From Epiperipatus broadwayi (lineage: Eukaryota > Onychophora > Udeonychophora > Euonychophora > Peripatidae), in the NCBI GenBank assembly GCA_028023455.1, contig JAQFVV010000017.1, positions 1,796,501 to 1,860,500 on the forward strand: a stretch of 64,000 nt of DNA. Reading direction: 5' to 3'. Position 1 is the first letter of the stretch; each line of letters starts with the position of its first letter. The notes beneath the pieces are model-generated. The model had not been told where the DNA came from. It made no database searches and saw only the letters and a program-made list of their open reading frames with translations. Below are positions 22,841 to 34,404 of this stretch, piece after piece. The translations under genes were made by a program, and so were the position numbers.

Positions 22841-25437
22841 ATAACAGACGGCAAAACTTAGCTTGTGCCTCTATATGTAGTTTATGTTTTACTAAACCCA
22901 CTAACTGGTCATGGTTGGTTTAAACATTTGGGCATTAAAAGATTGGAAAAGAGATGGAAATGAGGGGACATATTTTCTCAATTGTTTAATGGAGAGCCAA
23001 GAAAAATAATAACTACCCCCAGAAAATTAGAGTTATCACATGAGGCAATACCTATAATGTGCAAACCATGCAAAGTCCTGTTTGTTCAGAATCTAAGAAT
23101 TGAGAAGGCAATTAATTAATGGATTGGTTGACAATAGCATTTAGAACTTACAAAGAAATCTAATTGGGCTATGCTATTAGTAATCATTCCTAAACCTAAT
23201 GGTCAAATTCATTTGTGCAGTGATTATTGTGTATCTATAAATGAAGCAATTAATTAACTCTTGTGTATCAAGTCTAATGCTAAAGAAATAATCGCTTCAT
23301 TGTAGAAATTAATTTTTCACAAAAATTGGATCTTAACACAGCATTTTACAAGATATCAGTGGCAAATAAAGTGTCAGTAATTCTAACATTAATCATTCAC
23401 ATAGAATTATGTAAGTACAAGCAATTTCCGTTTGGAATAACTTCTACGTATAGTATTTTTCAATCTAAAAAGTAAGACCCTTCTTAATGGATTTGAGAAT
23501 GTTATACTTATTTTTCACCGACATAATAGTTATTGTTATTATGGGAAATGAACGGAAAATGTGACTATATAACATATGGAAGATGAACGGAATAAGATTT
23601 TTAGCGTATATAATTTTAAATAAGGACATGACTCTATCTCTCGAAAAAGTCAAAGCTATAGCTGAAACCCTGAGGCCTAATATCATAAAGCAAATACAAA
23701 CATTTCTTAGTCAAATAAATTATTTCAAGAAATTTTCTGAAAGATAAAAAGCTCATATAGCCAGCTCTTATATGATTTACAAAGAAAGAAATTGGGAATC
23801 AGCAAGAGTATTTTTCTGTAACAAATTGCTACTCACTTCAAATAAATTGCTTGTCTATTATAACTATGAGTTTGAAATTAGTCAGTTGGACAAGGAACAT
23901 CTTGCTATACTATTTGGAGCCTGCAAATTTCATCAATATTTATGTGGACAAATAATTAAAATTGTAACTGTTTATAACTCTTTGCTGGGAATTTTAGCAA
24001 GCATGTATGTTCCTGAACATCTTAGCCTCCACATGCTGAGATGGCTAAACATGCTATGTGGCAATGACTACATATTAGAATATAGAAAGGTAAAGCAGAT
24101 TGATCCTGCTGACACACCATTCCATATGCCAAATGAGGCAGAAAGTAATGAAATGGAAATTGAAATTAATTATATTGATGTGCATAAGGTACAGGTTTTT
24201 AGTAGCAAAACAGTAGCTGGCTCAACAGATGAAGTTGCTAGTTATCAATGGATTATAAATCCAATCTAAATGAGTTGCCCTAATAAGTGTCCATATATTC
24301 TCCATAAAGAATTATGGAATCACCACCATAAATTATATTATAAAGGCTGTATTCTTATGTACAGTTGCATATTAATTCCAGTTAAGGGTAGAGATTTAAT
24401 TTTGCAACTATTGCATGAACAACCAGACATAGTTAGAGCAAAAGCTTTAGCTCATAGCTACATGTGGTGGCCTAAGATTAATTGTGATATAGAAATTTTC
24501 ATTAAAAGTTGTGATAATTGTCTGTTGTGTGCTTGACTGCCACCTAAAAGTTTTGAGGCATGGCTGAAGCCTTATGTTCTTGGCATTGTATCTACGTCGA
24601 TCATTCCGGCCAATTTAATGGACCCTTATTTTTCATAGTTGTTAATTTGTATTCAGGATGGGATGAATACAAATTAATTAAGAACACTAGTATAGAAGAG
24701 AAAAAATTTTTCACCTCATGGTTTTCTATAAACTCGTTTATGACAGAACAGGATTCACATCGGCCATGTTTGATGAATACTGTGAAGGAATGGGGGATAA
24801 AACATATTCAGGCCTGATAACACTCTCAGTCGAATGGATTGGTGAAAAAGCTGTCCAAAATCTAAAAATTATCACTCAAAAGATTGAGAAAAATGAAAAT
24901 ACAAGAAGTTGTTTATACCTCACTTCTTTATCAGCATTTGACTCCAGCTTCTAACTTGGGAAAATCATCCATAGAATTATATTATGTTACAAGCTGCATA
25001 CCACGTTGTTAAATGTAATACCTAGTAAGGATTATAGTAAACTTGAAGCTATTATATTTAAGTTTGTACAGGTGAAAGTGTGTGGACCAAAAATAGCATA
25101 AATAAATTTTTGATGCAAGTCAAACAGAATCTGTCCAATAAATGAAGGCAAAGTATTTTGCAAGCATGTAAACCAATCATGAAAGAATGAAAATATAGAC
25201 TTCATACTGGTAATATTCAAGGCAACTGACTTTGACTCAGAATGCCAAACTGAAAATATAAATAAGAACTCTAACTAACACTGCCTAACAAGGATAATCA
25301 AGTGTGTATGCCAGAAGATACTATCAGAAAAGAAGCAGATGTAAATCCACCTTCTGACCAGGTTAAAAGAAAGTGAAAAGAAACAGTTTATCCTAACTTC
25401 TGAAAAAGATTATTAATTTCTGAAGTAGGGGGAAAGG
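22841..25437 (+). pseudogene. Gypsy-type pol (RT, RNase H, integrase) remnant
   Basis: RT: KSNWAMLLVIIPKPNGQIHLC (about 23155-23220) is the conserved entry block. The palm is broken and no intact YxDD is seen. RNase H: EISQLDKEHLAILFGACKFHQYL (23870-23940) and a C-terminal linker ending near 24265. Integrase zinc-binding region (24270-24536): QLLHEQPDIVRAKALAHSYMWWP, then CDNCLLC; the second His of the HHCC set is not where expected. Integrase core: CIYVDHSGQF (24585-24615) with the first catalytic Asp, and FTSAMFDEYC then VEWIGEKAVQNLK in the next frame (about 24750-24865). Four short ORFs carry these parts in shifted frames. The order protease-RT-RNaseH-integrase identifies the Gypsy superfamily, K02A2.6-like. 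Confidence 0.82.
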
Positions 25438-25450
25438 TGTTATGTATGTA
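25422..25450 (+). promoter_or_regulatory. polypurine tract and presumed start of 3' LTR
   Basis: The purine run gaagtagggggaaagg is followed by TGTTATG at 25438. This is the expected plus-strand primer site and LTR start after a Gypsy pol gene. The far end of the LTR and a matching 5' copy were not found. Confidence 0.5.
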
Positions 25451-25680
25451 CTTGTATGTAAGTTTAATATTATAATAAATATGCAATCAATATTACGCTT
25501 ATGTTAACTCATAACTTATGAAAATATATATATATATATATTGGTTTTATTAAACAAAATGTCTACACCCATACATTGCTTTGCACTAAAAATTATTAAG
25601 AATAGACGAATAGCTAAATCTGCTATTATATGCATGATTATGGTGAAGTAGTGTGTCCTTTACCTTATTTCATAAATCAA
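25451..25680. other. possible 3' LTR remainder, AT-rich
   Basis: Contains a TA run at 25523-25542. LTR end not defined. Confidence 0.3.
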
Positions 25681-25860
25681 GGTATTTTTTATTTTATTTT
25701 AAGTAAGGCCTTTATTAAAAACACATAATCTCTATACATTTTATACAAAAGAACCAATTACATGTTAACTTTTCTCCCCCCCCCTCTCTTTTTCTGCTTC
25801 CTCTTTGTTCTTCCAAGGTATAATTACTTGCTTTATAGGCAAAATGTTTATATACGTAAA
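25681..25860 (-). repeat. truncated polyadenylated retroposon 3' end
   Basis: On the minus strand the sequence ends with ttaataaaggccttactt followed by an A-rich tail. This resembles the end of the larger minus-strand retroposon at 54015-55230 (ttaataaaggttacttt plus A tail). AATAAA is present. Only the last 100-150 bp may be shared; the body is not clearly alignable. Confidence 0.4.
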
Positions 25861-26198
25861 ATATCTATACATACTCTGTTTTGCATATGAATTAGTCAAG
25901 AAAGAATACTAAATCAACGATTTATTTTATCAAATAGCAGCCATTAAATATGACTATATTGTACTTCGATTTCTATATCAAATCATTGTTTATTTCATAA
26001 AGTCATTTATGAAGAAAATGCTGAATATTAAATTAGAGGCAAAATATAATTATCAAATATTAAAATTACAAAAAGGAAAACAATGTTTAAAGATAATAGA
26101 TTTAAGTAATAAGACTTTTAAAAAATATATACTTTATATTTTATAAAATTCATATTTTTTTGAAACATATGACTAAAGGCGCATGAAAAGACAAATGA

Positions 26199-26244
26199 CC
26201 CTCAAGCTACATTTTGTGCTGAACCAACACTGGTTTGTAGGCCT
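26199..26244 (-). ncRNA. decayed hammerhead-like motif, unit 1
   Basis: Stem II GUGUU-GGUUC-AGCAC and AAAAU are retained. The CUGAUGA box is replaced by a diverged ACAAACCA-like stretch. Recognised only by comparison with unit 2 and the 47.95 kb copy. Confidence 0.35.
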
Positions 26245-26535
26245 GGTCACAATCTCTTATATATGTCTTTATCATACGTTCAGTATTCGTCAATAGTAAA
26301 TTGTTACATTTTGATTTACCAATGTGAAACTTAGTCTATCCACAACTTTGACATGAACCAATCCACATAAACCAATGATTATCACTAAACATTTATTAAA
26401 TTAGAGGTTATCTCTATACCAGTTATAAACTTGTAATGTATCTGGGTTTGTTTGTTTTTTCATTAGATACACACACATGGAGTAATTCAACTTCATTCCT
26501 CTCCACTCCACCACATATTTTTGAAATATGAATAA

Positions 26536-26577
26536 ACCAAGATGCATTTTATGCTGAACCTACACTCATCAGTTGGC
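26536..26577 (-). ncRNA. hammerhead-like motif, unit 2
   Basis: Minus strand: helix I GCCAA/UUGGU (five pairs, one G-U), CUGAUGA, then stem II GUGUA-GGUU-CAGCAU (ancestrally GUGCU/AGCAC), then AAAA. Helix III is AU-GC-AU and the cleavage triplet AUC. The single core change GAAA to AAAA again follows the pattern of CpG decay. Confidence 0.55.
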
Positions 26578-26739
26578 CCAATATGATGCATAGCACTGAA
26601 AATGCATTAAGATGAATGGAAAACCACAAACATTAAAAAATGAATAATTATACACTTCATAAACCATATCAACATATATATGCAAAATTTATTATTATTT
26701 GTTCAGTGTTTAACAGTAAAATGTTACATTTTCATTTAC

Positions 26740-26826
26740 AAGCGTTGGTGGTCGAATGGTCAGCACAGCTGCCTTACAAGAGGGTTCGCTTCCTGGCCGA
26801 TGCTTTGACATATGAAAAAAAAAAAG
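26740..26826 (+). mobile_element. tRNA-derived SINE
   Basis: Starts ttggtggtcgaatggtcagc (A-box-like), contains gggttcgcttcctggc (B-box-like) and ends gatgctttgacatatg plus an A-rich tail. Same family as 44297-44399 and 44501-44609. It interrupts the retrozyme-like unit. Confidence 0.7.
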
Positions 26827-26910
26827 TATCAAACTTACTGTATCTATAACTTTGTCACAAACCAAACCAGATAAACACATCAATGATTATCACTGTTTTT
26901 TTGTTAAAAA

Positions 26911-28403
26911 CCTACTCTAGATATAAACTATCATTTTGTACCCAGTATTTTAATTAATAATCAGTTATTCTCTATAATAATTTTAAAAAGTTTCAGAATA
27001 TTTTTTATAAACATCCACCATTTTTTAAAGCGGTTCCCGTTTTGTCAGATTGATGATGTTATAGGATAGTCATCTCGTAAAAATAATATTAATGGAAAAT
27101 CAAATGATAACATTCTAACCAAAATTGGACCATGTCGTATGGCATTTATTTAGTATATATAGTAATGTTTTTTTATACAATTAAATTATGATTACTGTAC
27201 TGAAGAAAAATAAAATTTTCATCATAAATAGGAAAAAAAAGCAAATATAATATAATTCAGTACAGTAGTTATTTAAGGCATGCTTTAACTATAGATAATA
27301 AAAAGTGTATATTATAATAAATTTTAAAATGTGAAAATTAGTTAAAATACATTCAATCAGTTCTTGTTATTGCAACAATGTCTGCTAAATTAGATGCAAA
27401 AATACAATTTTATTCAGTATAGAACTTTTTAACACAAAATTTGATCGTATACAACAACAAAATACATTGTAAATAGATTTTTAAATGTGTTCATTAGCTA
27501 AAATGTATTCACTCAGCCAATTTTCGCTTAAAATTTTTATAAACATCAATTCCATCCAAATCAAAATGCTACTATTGTAAATCTAAATTGTTTTTCATTT
27601 CAAAAGAAAAATCTAAATTGTTTTTGCTAAAAAAAAAAAAATTACGTATATAATAATAATCAATCTTATATTATCAAAAGATATTGACAAGACCACCTAT
27701 TTCATTTTTGCTGGTCAATAAGTGCAATCTGTTTCTGACATATTCAGGAAAATGGTGGTTTTCATTGCAAACATAAAAATATTTTGGCAAAGAAAGTATC
27801 AATTTCCTTCGATACAGAATTTTTTAAAACAAACTTTGGTTATAAATAAAATGTATTAAAATTTAAAATATGTTCATTATTTCAAAAATTTTTATTTAGC
27901 ATAATTTTTAATTAATTTTTTTTTTATCTATACAAATTTAAATTTTCCTCACGAAAAACTGCAATGGAGCCGTAAGCTAAGCTGTATCTAACTACACGAT
28001 TTCAATTATAAGCTATACCAAAAAAAGTGTAAACAAACAAATTAAAATGTAAATAAACAAACAAAAAAAACATTAAAATTTGTAAATTTTATGATATTTG
28101 AGCAGTCATTTTTTTTATCTCGGAGTGCTGCACATAATTGCATATATTAATAAAACTTCTTCCATTTATGCTAAAAGCATATTTTATTTTTCCTTTATTG
28201 TCTTTTCAAAATTTGATGTGCAGTATTTTGTATTTAAAATGTATTATGTGTAATTCTAAAACTTTTACAAAATTTTAAAACGTACTAAAATTGGTATACT
28301 TATTAAAAAACATCAAAATAATTAGAGTCCTAATTTCTTGATCACAAGATCTTTACTGTGTTTTTATAAATAAATAAATAAATAATACTTCTGTATATAA
28401 TAT
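26911..28403. other. AT-rich spacer
   Basis: No gene seen; poly-A/T tracts, and a short duplicated phrase aaatctaaattgtttttc/gc at about 27580-27625. Confidence 0.4.
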
Positions 28404-29455
28404 AAAAATAATATAAATAACAATTCGTGTCAATTGTTAATACAGAGTTTAATGTAAATAAATAAAAACAAATAATATTTCCAAGCGCTTTCAACTCTTA
28501 CGAGTCCTTATCAAGGCAGTGTAAACAATTCTATTTTCTCCTAGGTGATGAATCTAACATTTCATTGTATTGGCCAGGAACAACTAATCGGAAAGCTGGT
28601 TAATTTTGAATTCATAGCACAAGATGAATTTTGTATAATATATGATTCTTTAATCTTGCGTTTTTTATCATGTGTTTCATTCATTAATATTGTAAAATCC
28701 TTTGGACTACATATATGGCCTGTATTATTTTGGTGAACATAAAAAGCTGAATAAACTGTATCATCTTCTCTTGCTCTATTATAAGTATATTTATGTTGTT
28801 GAAGGCGATATTTAATATTTGTTTTGGTTTCTCCAACATATATTGCACTACAATTTATTTGTGGGCATCTAATAGAGTATACAACACTGCTTTTATCCTC
28901 CTTATTTATTATTTCCTTAGAATTATTTATTAACCTATTAAGGTTAGGTGGAGTTCTCCATGCTAATCGAAAATCTTGACTTAAAACTTTTATTATATTT
29001 TTATTAATATTGGGAATAAAAGCTAATGACATCCATGGTTTATTATTCATATTTATATGGTCACTATTATGACATTGTTTATAATGCTTCAATACAGTAG
29101 ATAATAGCATTTGTTTATTATAACCCACTTGTATTAAATCTTGCATATAACATTTTATATTATCTTTCATAAACATTTCATTTGAACACAGTCGTTGATT
29201 ACGTGTTAAAAAAGCTCTAAAACCAGCTAATTTGTGTACTAAAGGAACATTAGATGTTGGATGAATGTAACCTCTATTATCTATATGTTTTACAACCATT
29301 TTATATACTAATTTATCATCTACCCTTGATATTTGCAAATCTAAGTATTTAATACTAGAATTGTCTTCTCTTTCTATTGTCCAAACTAAACCATCTTGGT
29401 TCTGCAAACTATCAAAAATTTGCTTTATTAACACGTAATCAACGACTGTGTTCAA
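28404..29455 (-). mobile_element. Penelope-like element, 5'-truncated, left copy
   Basis: A 297-codon ORF at 28562-29455 starts inside the RT C-terminal part (DGLVWTIEREDNSSIKYLDL, the usual YLDL/FLDV block after the RT palm). It runs through the thumb-like linker (LTRNQRLCSNEMFMKDN, then LAFIPNINKNIIK, then LAWRTPPNLNRLI). It ends with a GIY-YIG endonuclease: VVYSIRCP, then AIYVGETKTNIKYRLQQHK, GHICSPKDF and the Glu in KIKESYIIQ. All GIY-YIG landmarks (two Tyr, Gly, Arg, Glu) are present. The ORF is open to its stop, so the copy is young. The RT palm is absent, so it cannot move by itself. A degenerate hammerhead-like motif follows the stop (28485-28520). PLEs prime reverse transcription from nicks made by this endonuclease. 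Confidence 0.92.
28485..28520 (-). ncRNA. degenerate hammerhead-like motif after PLE stop (left)
   Basis: Minus strand: UUGAUAAGG, stem II ACUC-GUAA-GAGU, then UGAAAGCGCUU. GAAA is intact. The CUGANGA box has two changes (U for C3, A for G8). Helix III could be AG/CU with a CG loop. Helix I is only about two pairs. Conserved in position in both PLE copies. Confidence 0.35.
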
Positions 29456-30233
29456 ATGAAATGTTTATGAAAGATAATATAAAATGTTATATGCAAGATT
29501 TAATACAAGTGAGTTATAATAAACAAATGCTATTATCTACTGTATTGAAGCATTATAAACAACGTCATAATAGTGACCATATAAATATGAATAATAAACC
29601 ATGGATGTCATTAGCTTTTATTCCCAATATTAATAAAAATATAATAAAAGTTTTAAGTCAAGATTTTCAATTAGCATGGAGAACTCCACCTAACCTTAAT
29701 AGGTTAATAAATAATTCTAAGGAAATAATAAATAAGGAGGATAAAAGCAGTGTTGTATACTCTATTAGATGCCCACAAATAAATTGTAGTGCAATATATG
29801 TTGGAGAAACCAAAACAAATATTAAATATCGCCTTCAACAACATAAATATACTTATAATAGAGCAAGAGAAGATGATACAGTTTATTCAGCTTTTTATGT
29901 TCACCAAAATAATACAGGCCATATATGTAGTCCAAAGGATTTTACAATATTAATGAATGAAACACATGATAAAAAACGCAAGATTAAAGAATCATATATT
30001 ATACAAAATTCATCTTGTGCTATGAATTCAAAATTAACCAGCTTTCCAATTAGTTGTTCCTGGCCAATACAATGAAATGTTAGATTCATCACCTAGGAGA
30101 AAATAGAATTGTTTACACTGCCTTGATAAGGACTCGTAAGAGTTGAAAGCTCTTGGAAATATTATTTGTTTTTATTTATTTACATTAAACTCTGTATTAA
30201 CAATTGACACAAATTGTTATTTATATTATTTTT
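29422..30233 (+). mobile_element. Penelope-like element, 5'-truncated, right copy (inverted)
   Basis: An inverted near-copy of 28404-29215, 812 bp. The coding part from about 29428 to 30075 repeats the left copy from LLTRNQRLCSNEM to the shared stop. Only three amino-acid differences are seen (Gly/Ser in QV-YNKQ, Cys/Arg in KQ-HNS, Arg/Gln in DF-LAW) and a few base changes in the 3' flank (gcgctt against gctctt). The Met codon upstream at 29377 lies in left-copy sequence read backwards, so it is not a real start. The intact GIY-YIG domain has the same key residues as the left copy. No RT palm is present. Confidence 0.92.
30118..30155 (+). ncRNA. degenerate hammerhead-like motif after PLE stop (right)
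   Basis: Same motif as 28485-28520, on the plus strand, with GAAAGCUCUU in place of GAAAGCGCUU. Confidence 0.35.
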
Positions 30234-33200
30234 GTCTTTTTATAAGAGAACTAAGTTATTGAAAAAAGAAAAGAATATTGTCCAGGGCACATTTAATAGT
30301 GAAAGTTGATGTTTCACTATTTATTTTTAAAATAAAAATATGGTAGTTTTTTTCCTTCTTATTCTTAAGCTTCAGTAAATGCATGAGTCAACACATGCCC
30401 AGTAAAAAAAATGTAAATGTGGCACCTCAATTTATTATTAATAATTATATTATTAGTTTTAAATTTTATTATACTGTAATCTTAATTTAAATATGCACGT
30501 AAAAACACGTCTGTCTTATATGTGTGTGTGTTGAAAAGTACTACACCCTTGCAATTCAATGAGCAGTATGTATTCTATTCAATCATTGTTCGTCAATAAA
30601 ATGTAAGGTGTTATACATTATATATGTTTGTATATAGGAGGGCTTAAAACAAAATATAATATAGTTCACAGCTTCACTATATTCTAAAGTAAAATAATTT
30701 TAACAAAAAGAAAAAGGAAGATTTAATCATGCATGTTATTAAAATTATAGCAATCACCTATACATTACATTTTGTGATTTAATTATAATTTAATTACAAC
30801 TGCATTGTGAAAAATAAACCAAATCATGAGCCATTGTTTTTTAAAAAAATTATAATATTGCAAAAAAAAACAAAACAGTTTTATAGACTGGATAATTACA
30901 GAAATGAAACTAACAGAAGCAAGAGCATCAAAAATAAAATATGAAATAGTCTTTAAGTTCTTATTATTTCTACATGTTTTATTTTAATTTGAGGAATCAT
31001 GATTTTGGGAATGTTATTCTTGAACCATATTAGATTCTTAATGCGACTATAAATTAAAAAGTAATCATCTTTTTAAAAAATGTCTGCAACTGTTTTGATT
31101 TTATTATATATTGTACCGCTAATGATAGTCCTCCACGTAAGATTGAGTTTACAATCAGTCTTCAGTCAGTCATGTCATGTATCCAGAGACAGTGTTTCAT
31201 GCATTTAAAGACAATGCAGGGTTAGCAGCCGTCAGAAGCATACGGCCAGACTCCAGCCTTAGTCCGATGAAACATCAGCAACCTGGCCGATAAAAGTGAT
31301 GCCTGCCTAATAACTTGAAACTGCCAACTGTCTTGAATAATAGTGTCATGAAATAGCAATCATAGGAAACTTCACAAAAGCCTCAAATCCAACGAGTTGG
31401 TAAAAACTCACATGAAGCAGGAAATAGCAAGAAGTCAACGTCCAAAATCTTTTAAATAATAAAAAATATTTTTTATTCCATTTGTGATATTAATGTAGCC
31501 ATTGCAATAATTTGAAGACTCCAGAGTCAGTAAAACCAATTAACTATAGCATGCATAAAATGAACTATTAATGTATGTGTTTTTAAATGCCGTATATTTA
31601 TTTAATGCTTTGTGATATCTTATATTTTGTTGTATGAATTAAGAGTGTGTGTGGTCATTATATAAAATACTATTGTTAGATCAATTAAGAAGTTATAAAA
31701 ATAGTTTAAAATTATAATAGTAATCATTTAGTTAAATTAAATTGTCTCTAAAACTTAATGTCTGTCGGTCAATTCGTTTACTAATAATTAAAGCATTATA
31801 TTATTCTTTTGATTGAACTAGTGGGGATGTTTTAGGCATTGAGTTAGTTTGCCATCGTTCAAAGTGTGTTATTTACTTTTTTAGGTTAATTTACTGGTGC
31901 CTGGAATTCTCTCTGAAACAAAAAAGTGCTTTGAATGATAGGTGTTGAATTCTGAAGACAAGAAGATCTGTGCCCTTGAAATGTGGTCACAGTTATATAT
32001 ATTTTATATATAGCTCTGCTTGGGCATGGGTACCTGATAATATGCTTCTCTGATGAAAGGGCCGGGGTGTAGATTGAATTAACAAATAATTGTATCATTT
32101 TTTGTATAAAAGTCTTATAATTTTGCTTCCACAAGTTTAGATTATATTAAAGAGTCAAAAGTTCGTGCTAGTTTAAGTTCCCCAAACGATCTATAACACC
32201 ACCTGGTTCAATATTTATCCATCAGTTAGTACTTTTTATAGGCATAATAAAATGTTTATTCATTAATCTCGTCTTGTTTAATAGTTTTGCAAACAATTGA
32301 TCAAATTTATATATATAAAGAAGATATATTCTGAGCATTAGAATTTTCTTAATATTTGATTATTTAAATTTTATTTTGGAGTTTTGATGTATTGCATCGC
32401 AAAAAAAAAAAAAAAATCCTTGTTAATTCTTTACATTTAAAAAATTTAATAATTAAAATATATTTACATATTCCATGTATGGAATACCAAATAAATTTTT
32501 TCCTCCTAATTCTCTCCATTTCTCTATGTTCTCACATTAATAAAAAGTTTGATAATTAAAATATATTTATGGATTATTTAAATTCCATTTTCAATTTTGA
32601 TATATTGTGTCAGCAGTATCATAAAAAATGTAATTTTTATTAAATTCAATAAACAATAATTTTAAAATAAATTGTTTTACATTTAAATTATTTTATGATG
32701 CCATTATTAGGTAATGGTTGCTATTCTGACAAAATTCATAGCCTATAAAATTCTCCATAAAAAAAAAAATCTTCATTAAGATTAGGGCAATATTTGTTGC
32801 TTATAAAGTAACAAACAAAAATATTCACATTTATGTAGTATATGTATCTAATAAAAAAATATGTGTTTATTTTTAACAAAATTATAAATATACATATATA
32901 TATCCTCAAAAAATATACTTACAATTGCTTTATCAAATGTGTATTTATTTGTAAAAAAAGATCATGTGCTTTCAAAATCTATTATAGAAAAAAACATTTT
33001 AAAATTATATATTGAATACATTATTATAAATATTTATATAAATGTTTGAATCCTATGTAAATGCATTACAATCTAGAATATGTAAAAATATATAATAGAT
33101 ATAAGAGCAAAACATTTAGATACTAGTATTTTTGTTAGATATTAAGTGTCTTTCAAAATCTATGATAGAAAGTCTTTTCCTCAAAATTTACAAATGTAGA

Positions 33201-34006
33201 GAGAATCTTTTTATTGAAATATTTAAAAAAAAAACAACAAATAATTATTATATTATTTTCTTAGCATGATGAATAAAAAAATACCAATAAATAAGAGATA
33301 AAACCTTTTTTTTATATTAAATTCTTTTATTGACTCTGTACTAAGAAGAAATAAAATAATTGTTTCTTCCACCACAATTGGAGTTTTTAGATTTAACTTG
33401 AAATAAAAAGCATGACGGTTAATTAAATCAATCCCTTGTTATAAAAAATAGGGATTGACTTAATTAATTTCTAATGCCTCTCCCCCCACTTTTATTTCAA
33501 GTTAAATGTAAAAACTCCAATTGTGGTTGAAGAAACACTTACATATATATATATATATATTTAGTGCACAACCAATAAAAGCAATTTAACGTAAAAAATT
33601 TGTTATTATTTTTAGTTTTTCATATTGGCACAGTAAATGAAAATGTAAAATTATATTTTAAATTGACTGGATACTTATAGTTGATACATATATCACTAGA
33701 TATTTCTTCTATAAATTAAAATCTATAGCCTTTATGTATATACCATATTTAGTAGTTGCACATAATAATACTTATATATATATATATATATTGTAAATGA
33801 ACTTCAATTAATCCATATAATTTTATTTGAAATCATTATCACATTTTGCCATAAGTTAATATATATACTCTTAATGTTTATATTATATTTAATCACTAAA
33901 AACCAGTCAACACTTAGACAATTTCAATATCAACAACAATCAATAATTTTAAACTGTTGTCAAGGCAATTTTTTAACCATAAAAGTGAGACTTTCCTTTG
34001 TTAATG
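30234..34006. other. AT-rich spacer with one palindrome
   Basis: No gene recognised. 31140-31430 is less AT-rich but shows no coding pattern. 31886-32134 has an 82-codon minus ORF without a family signature. Confidence 0.35.
33361..33537. repeat. 177-bp palindromic MITE
   Basis: tgtttcttccaccacaattg at left pairs with caattgtggttgaagaaaca at right. Arms of about 55 bp continue inward through ctccaat/attggag and cttgaaataaaa/ttttatttcaag. The centre has atcaatccc ... gggattga as a second stem. Confidence 0.85.
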
Positions 34007-34404
34007 GTCTAATACAGGGGTCCCCAACCCTATGCCCATGGGCACCATGGTGCCCGCAGACCATTTTACGTGAGCACGCCGCTATCTGAACACGATAAAA
34101 AATTATTTATCTGATACAAATAAATTTGTAAAATTTCTTATAAATTATTGTATTATATTGTAATCAAATTGTAGGGCATACTATACTTTTACAGCGTAAA
34201 AATATAAACGTTAATTATGTTAAAATTTTATTAAATATTTTTTGTACATTATATGTATTATTAACAATGTCCAACTATAAATTTACGTTGAAAAATTAAA
34301 TAGTGCTCGCCACCTGGTTGAAAAAATAAATGGTGCCCGCCACCTGGCCGGTATTATAGAATGTGCTCTTAAGTGCAAAAAGGTTGGGGATCCCTGGTCT
34401 AATA
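34007..34404. mobile_element. hAT-type MITE with 8-bp target duplication
   Basis: Element 34015-34396 (382 bp). Terminal inverted repeats are CAGGGGTCCCCAACCCT at left and, read inward from the right, CAGGGATCCCCAACCT. The flanking direct repeat gtctaata is exact on both sides (34007-34014 and 34397-34404). TIR sequence and 8-bp duplication are diagnostic of hAT. Inside, ggtgcccgc occurs at both sub-ends (about 34049 and 34330). No transposase is encoded, so it was mobilised in trans. Confidence 0.92.

Larger units (their letters stand above)
26170..26910 (-). repeat. tandem retrozyme-like repeats with hammerhead motifs
   Basis: Two units in the same orientation, roughly 350-390 bp apart. 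Each starts with a hammerhead-like motif (26199-26244 and 26536-26577). Each is followed on the plus strand by a shared block: gttcagt, then gttacattttgatttac in unit 1 (26300-26320) and gttacattttcatttac in unit 2 (26723-26739). Both then have acaactttgacatg-like and caatgattatcact text (26375-26390; 26880-26895). A SINE is inserted into unit 2 at 26740-26825. Another copy of the shared block lies at about 60215-60300. Metazoan retrozymes are known as short tandem repeats bounded by type I hammerheads. Confidence 0.6.

Noticed and set aside
26740-26826. Functional tRNA gene
   Set aside because: Boxes are present but no cloverleaf forms and the same sequence recurs with poly-A tails, so it is a SINE.
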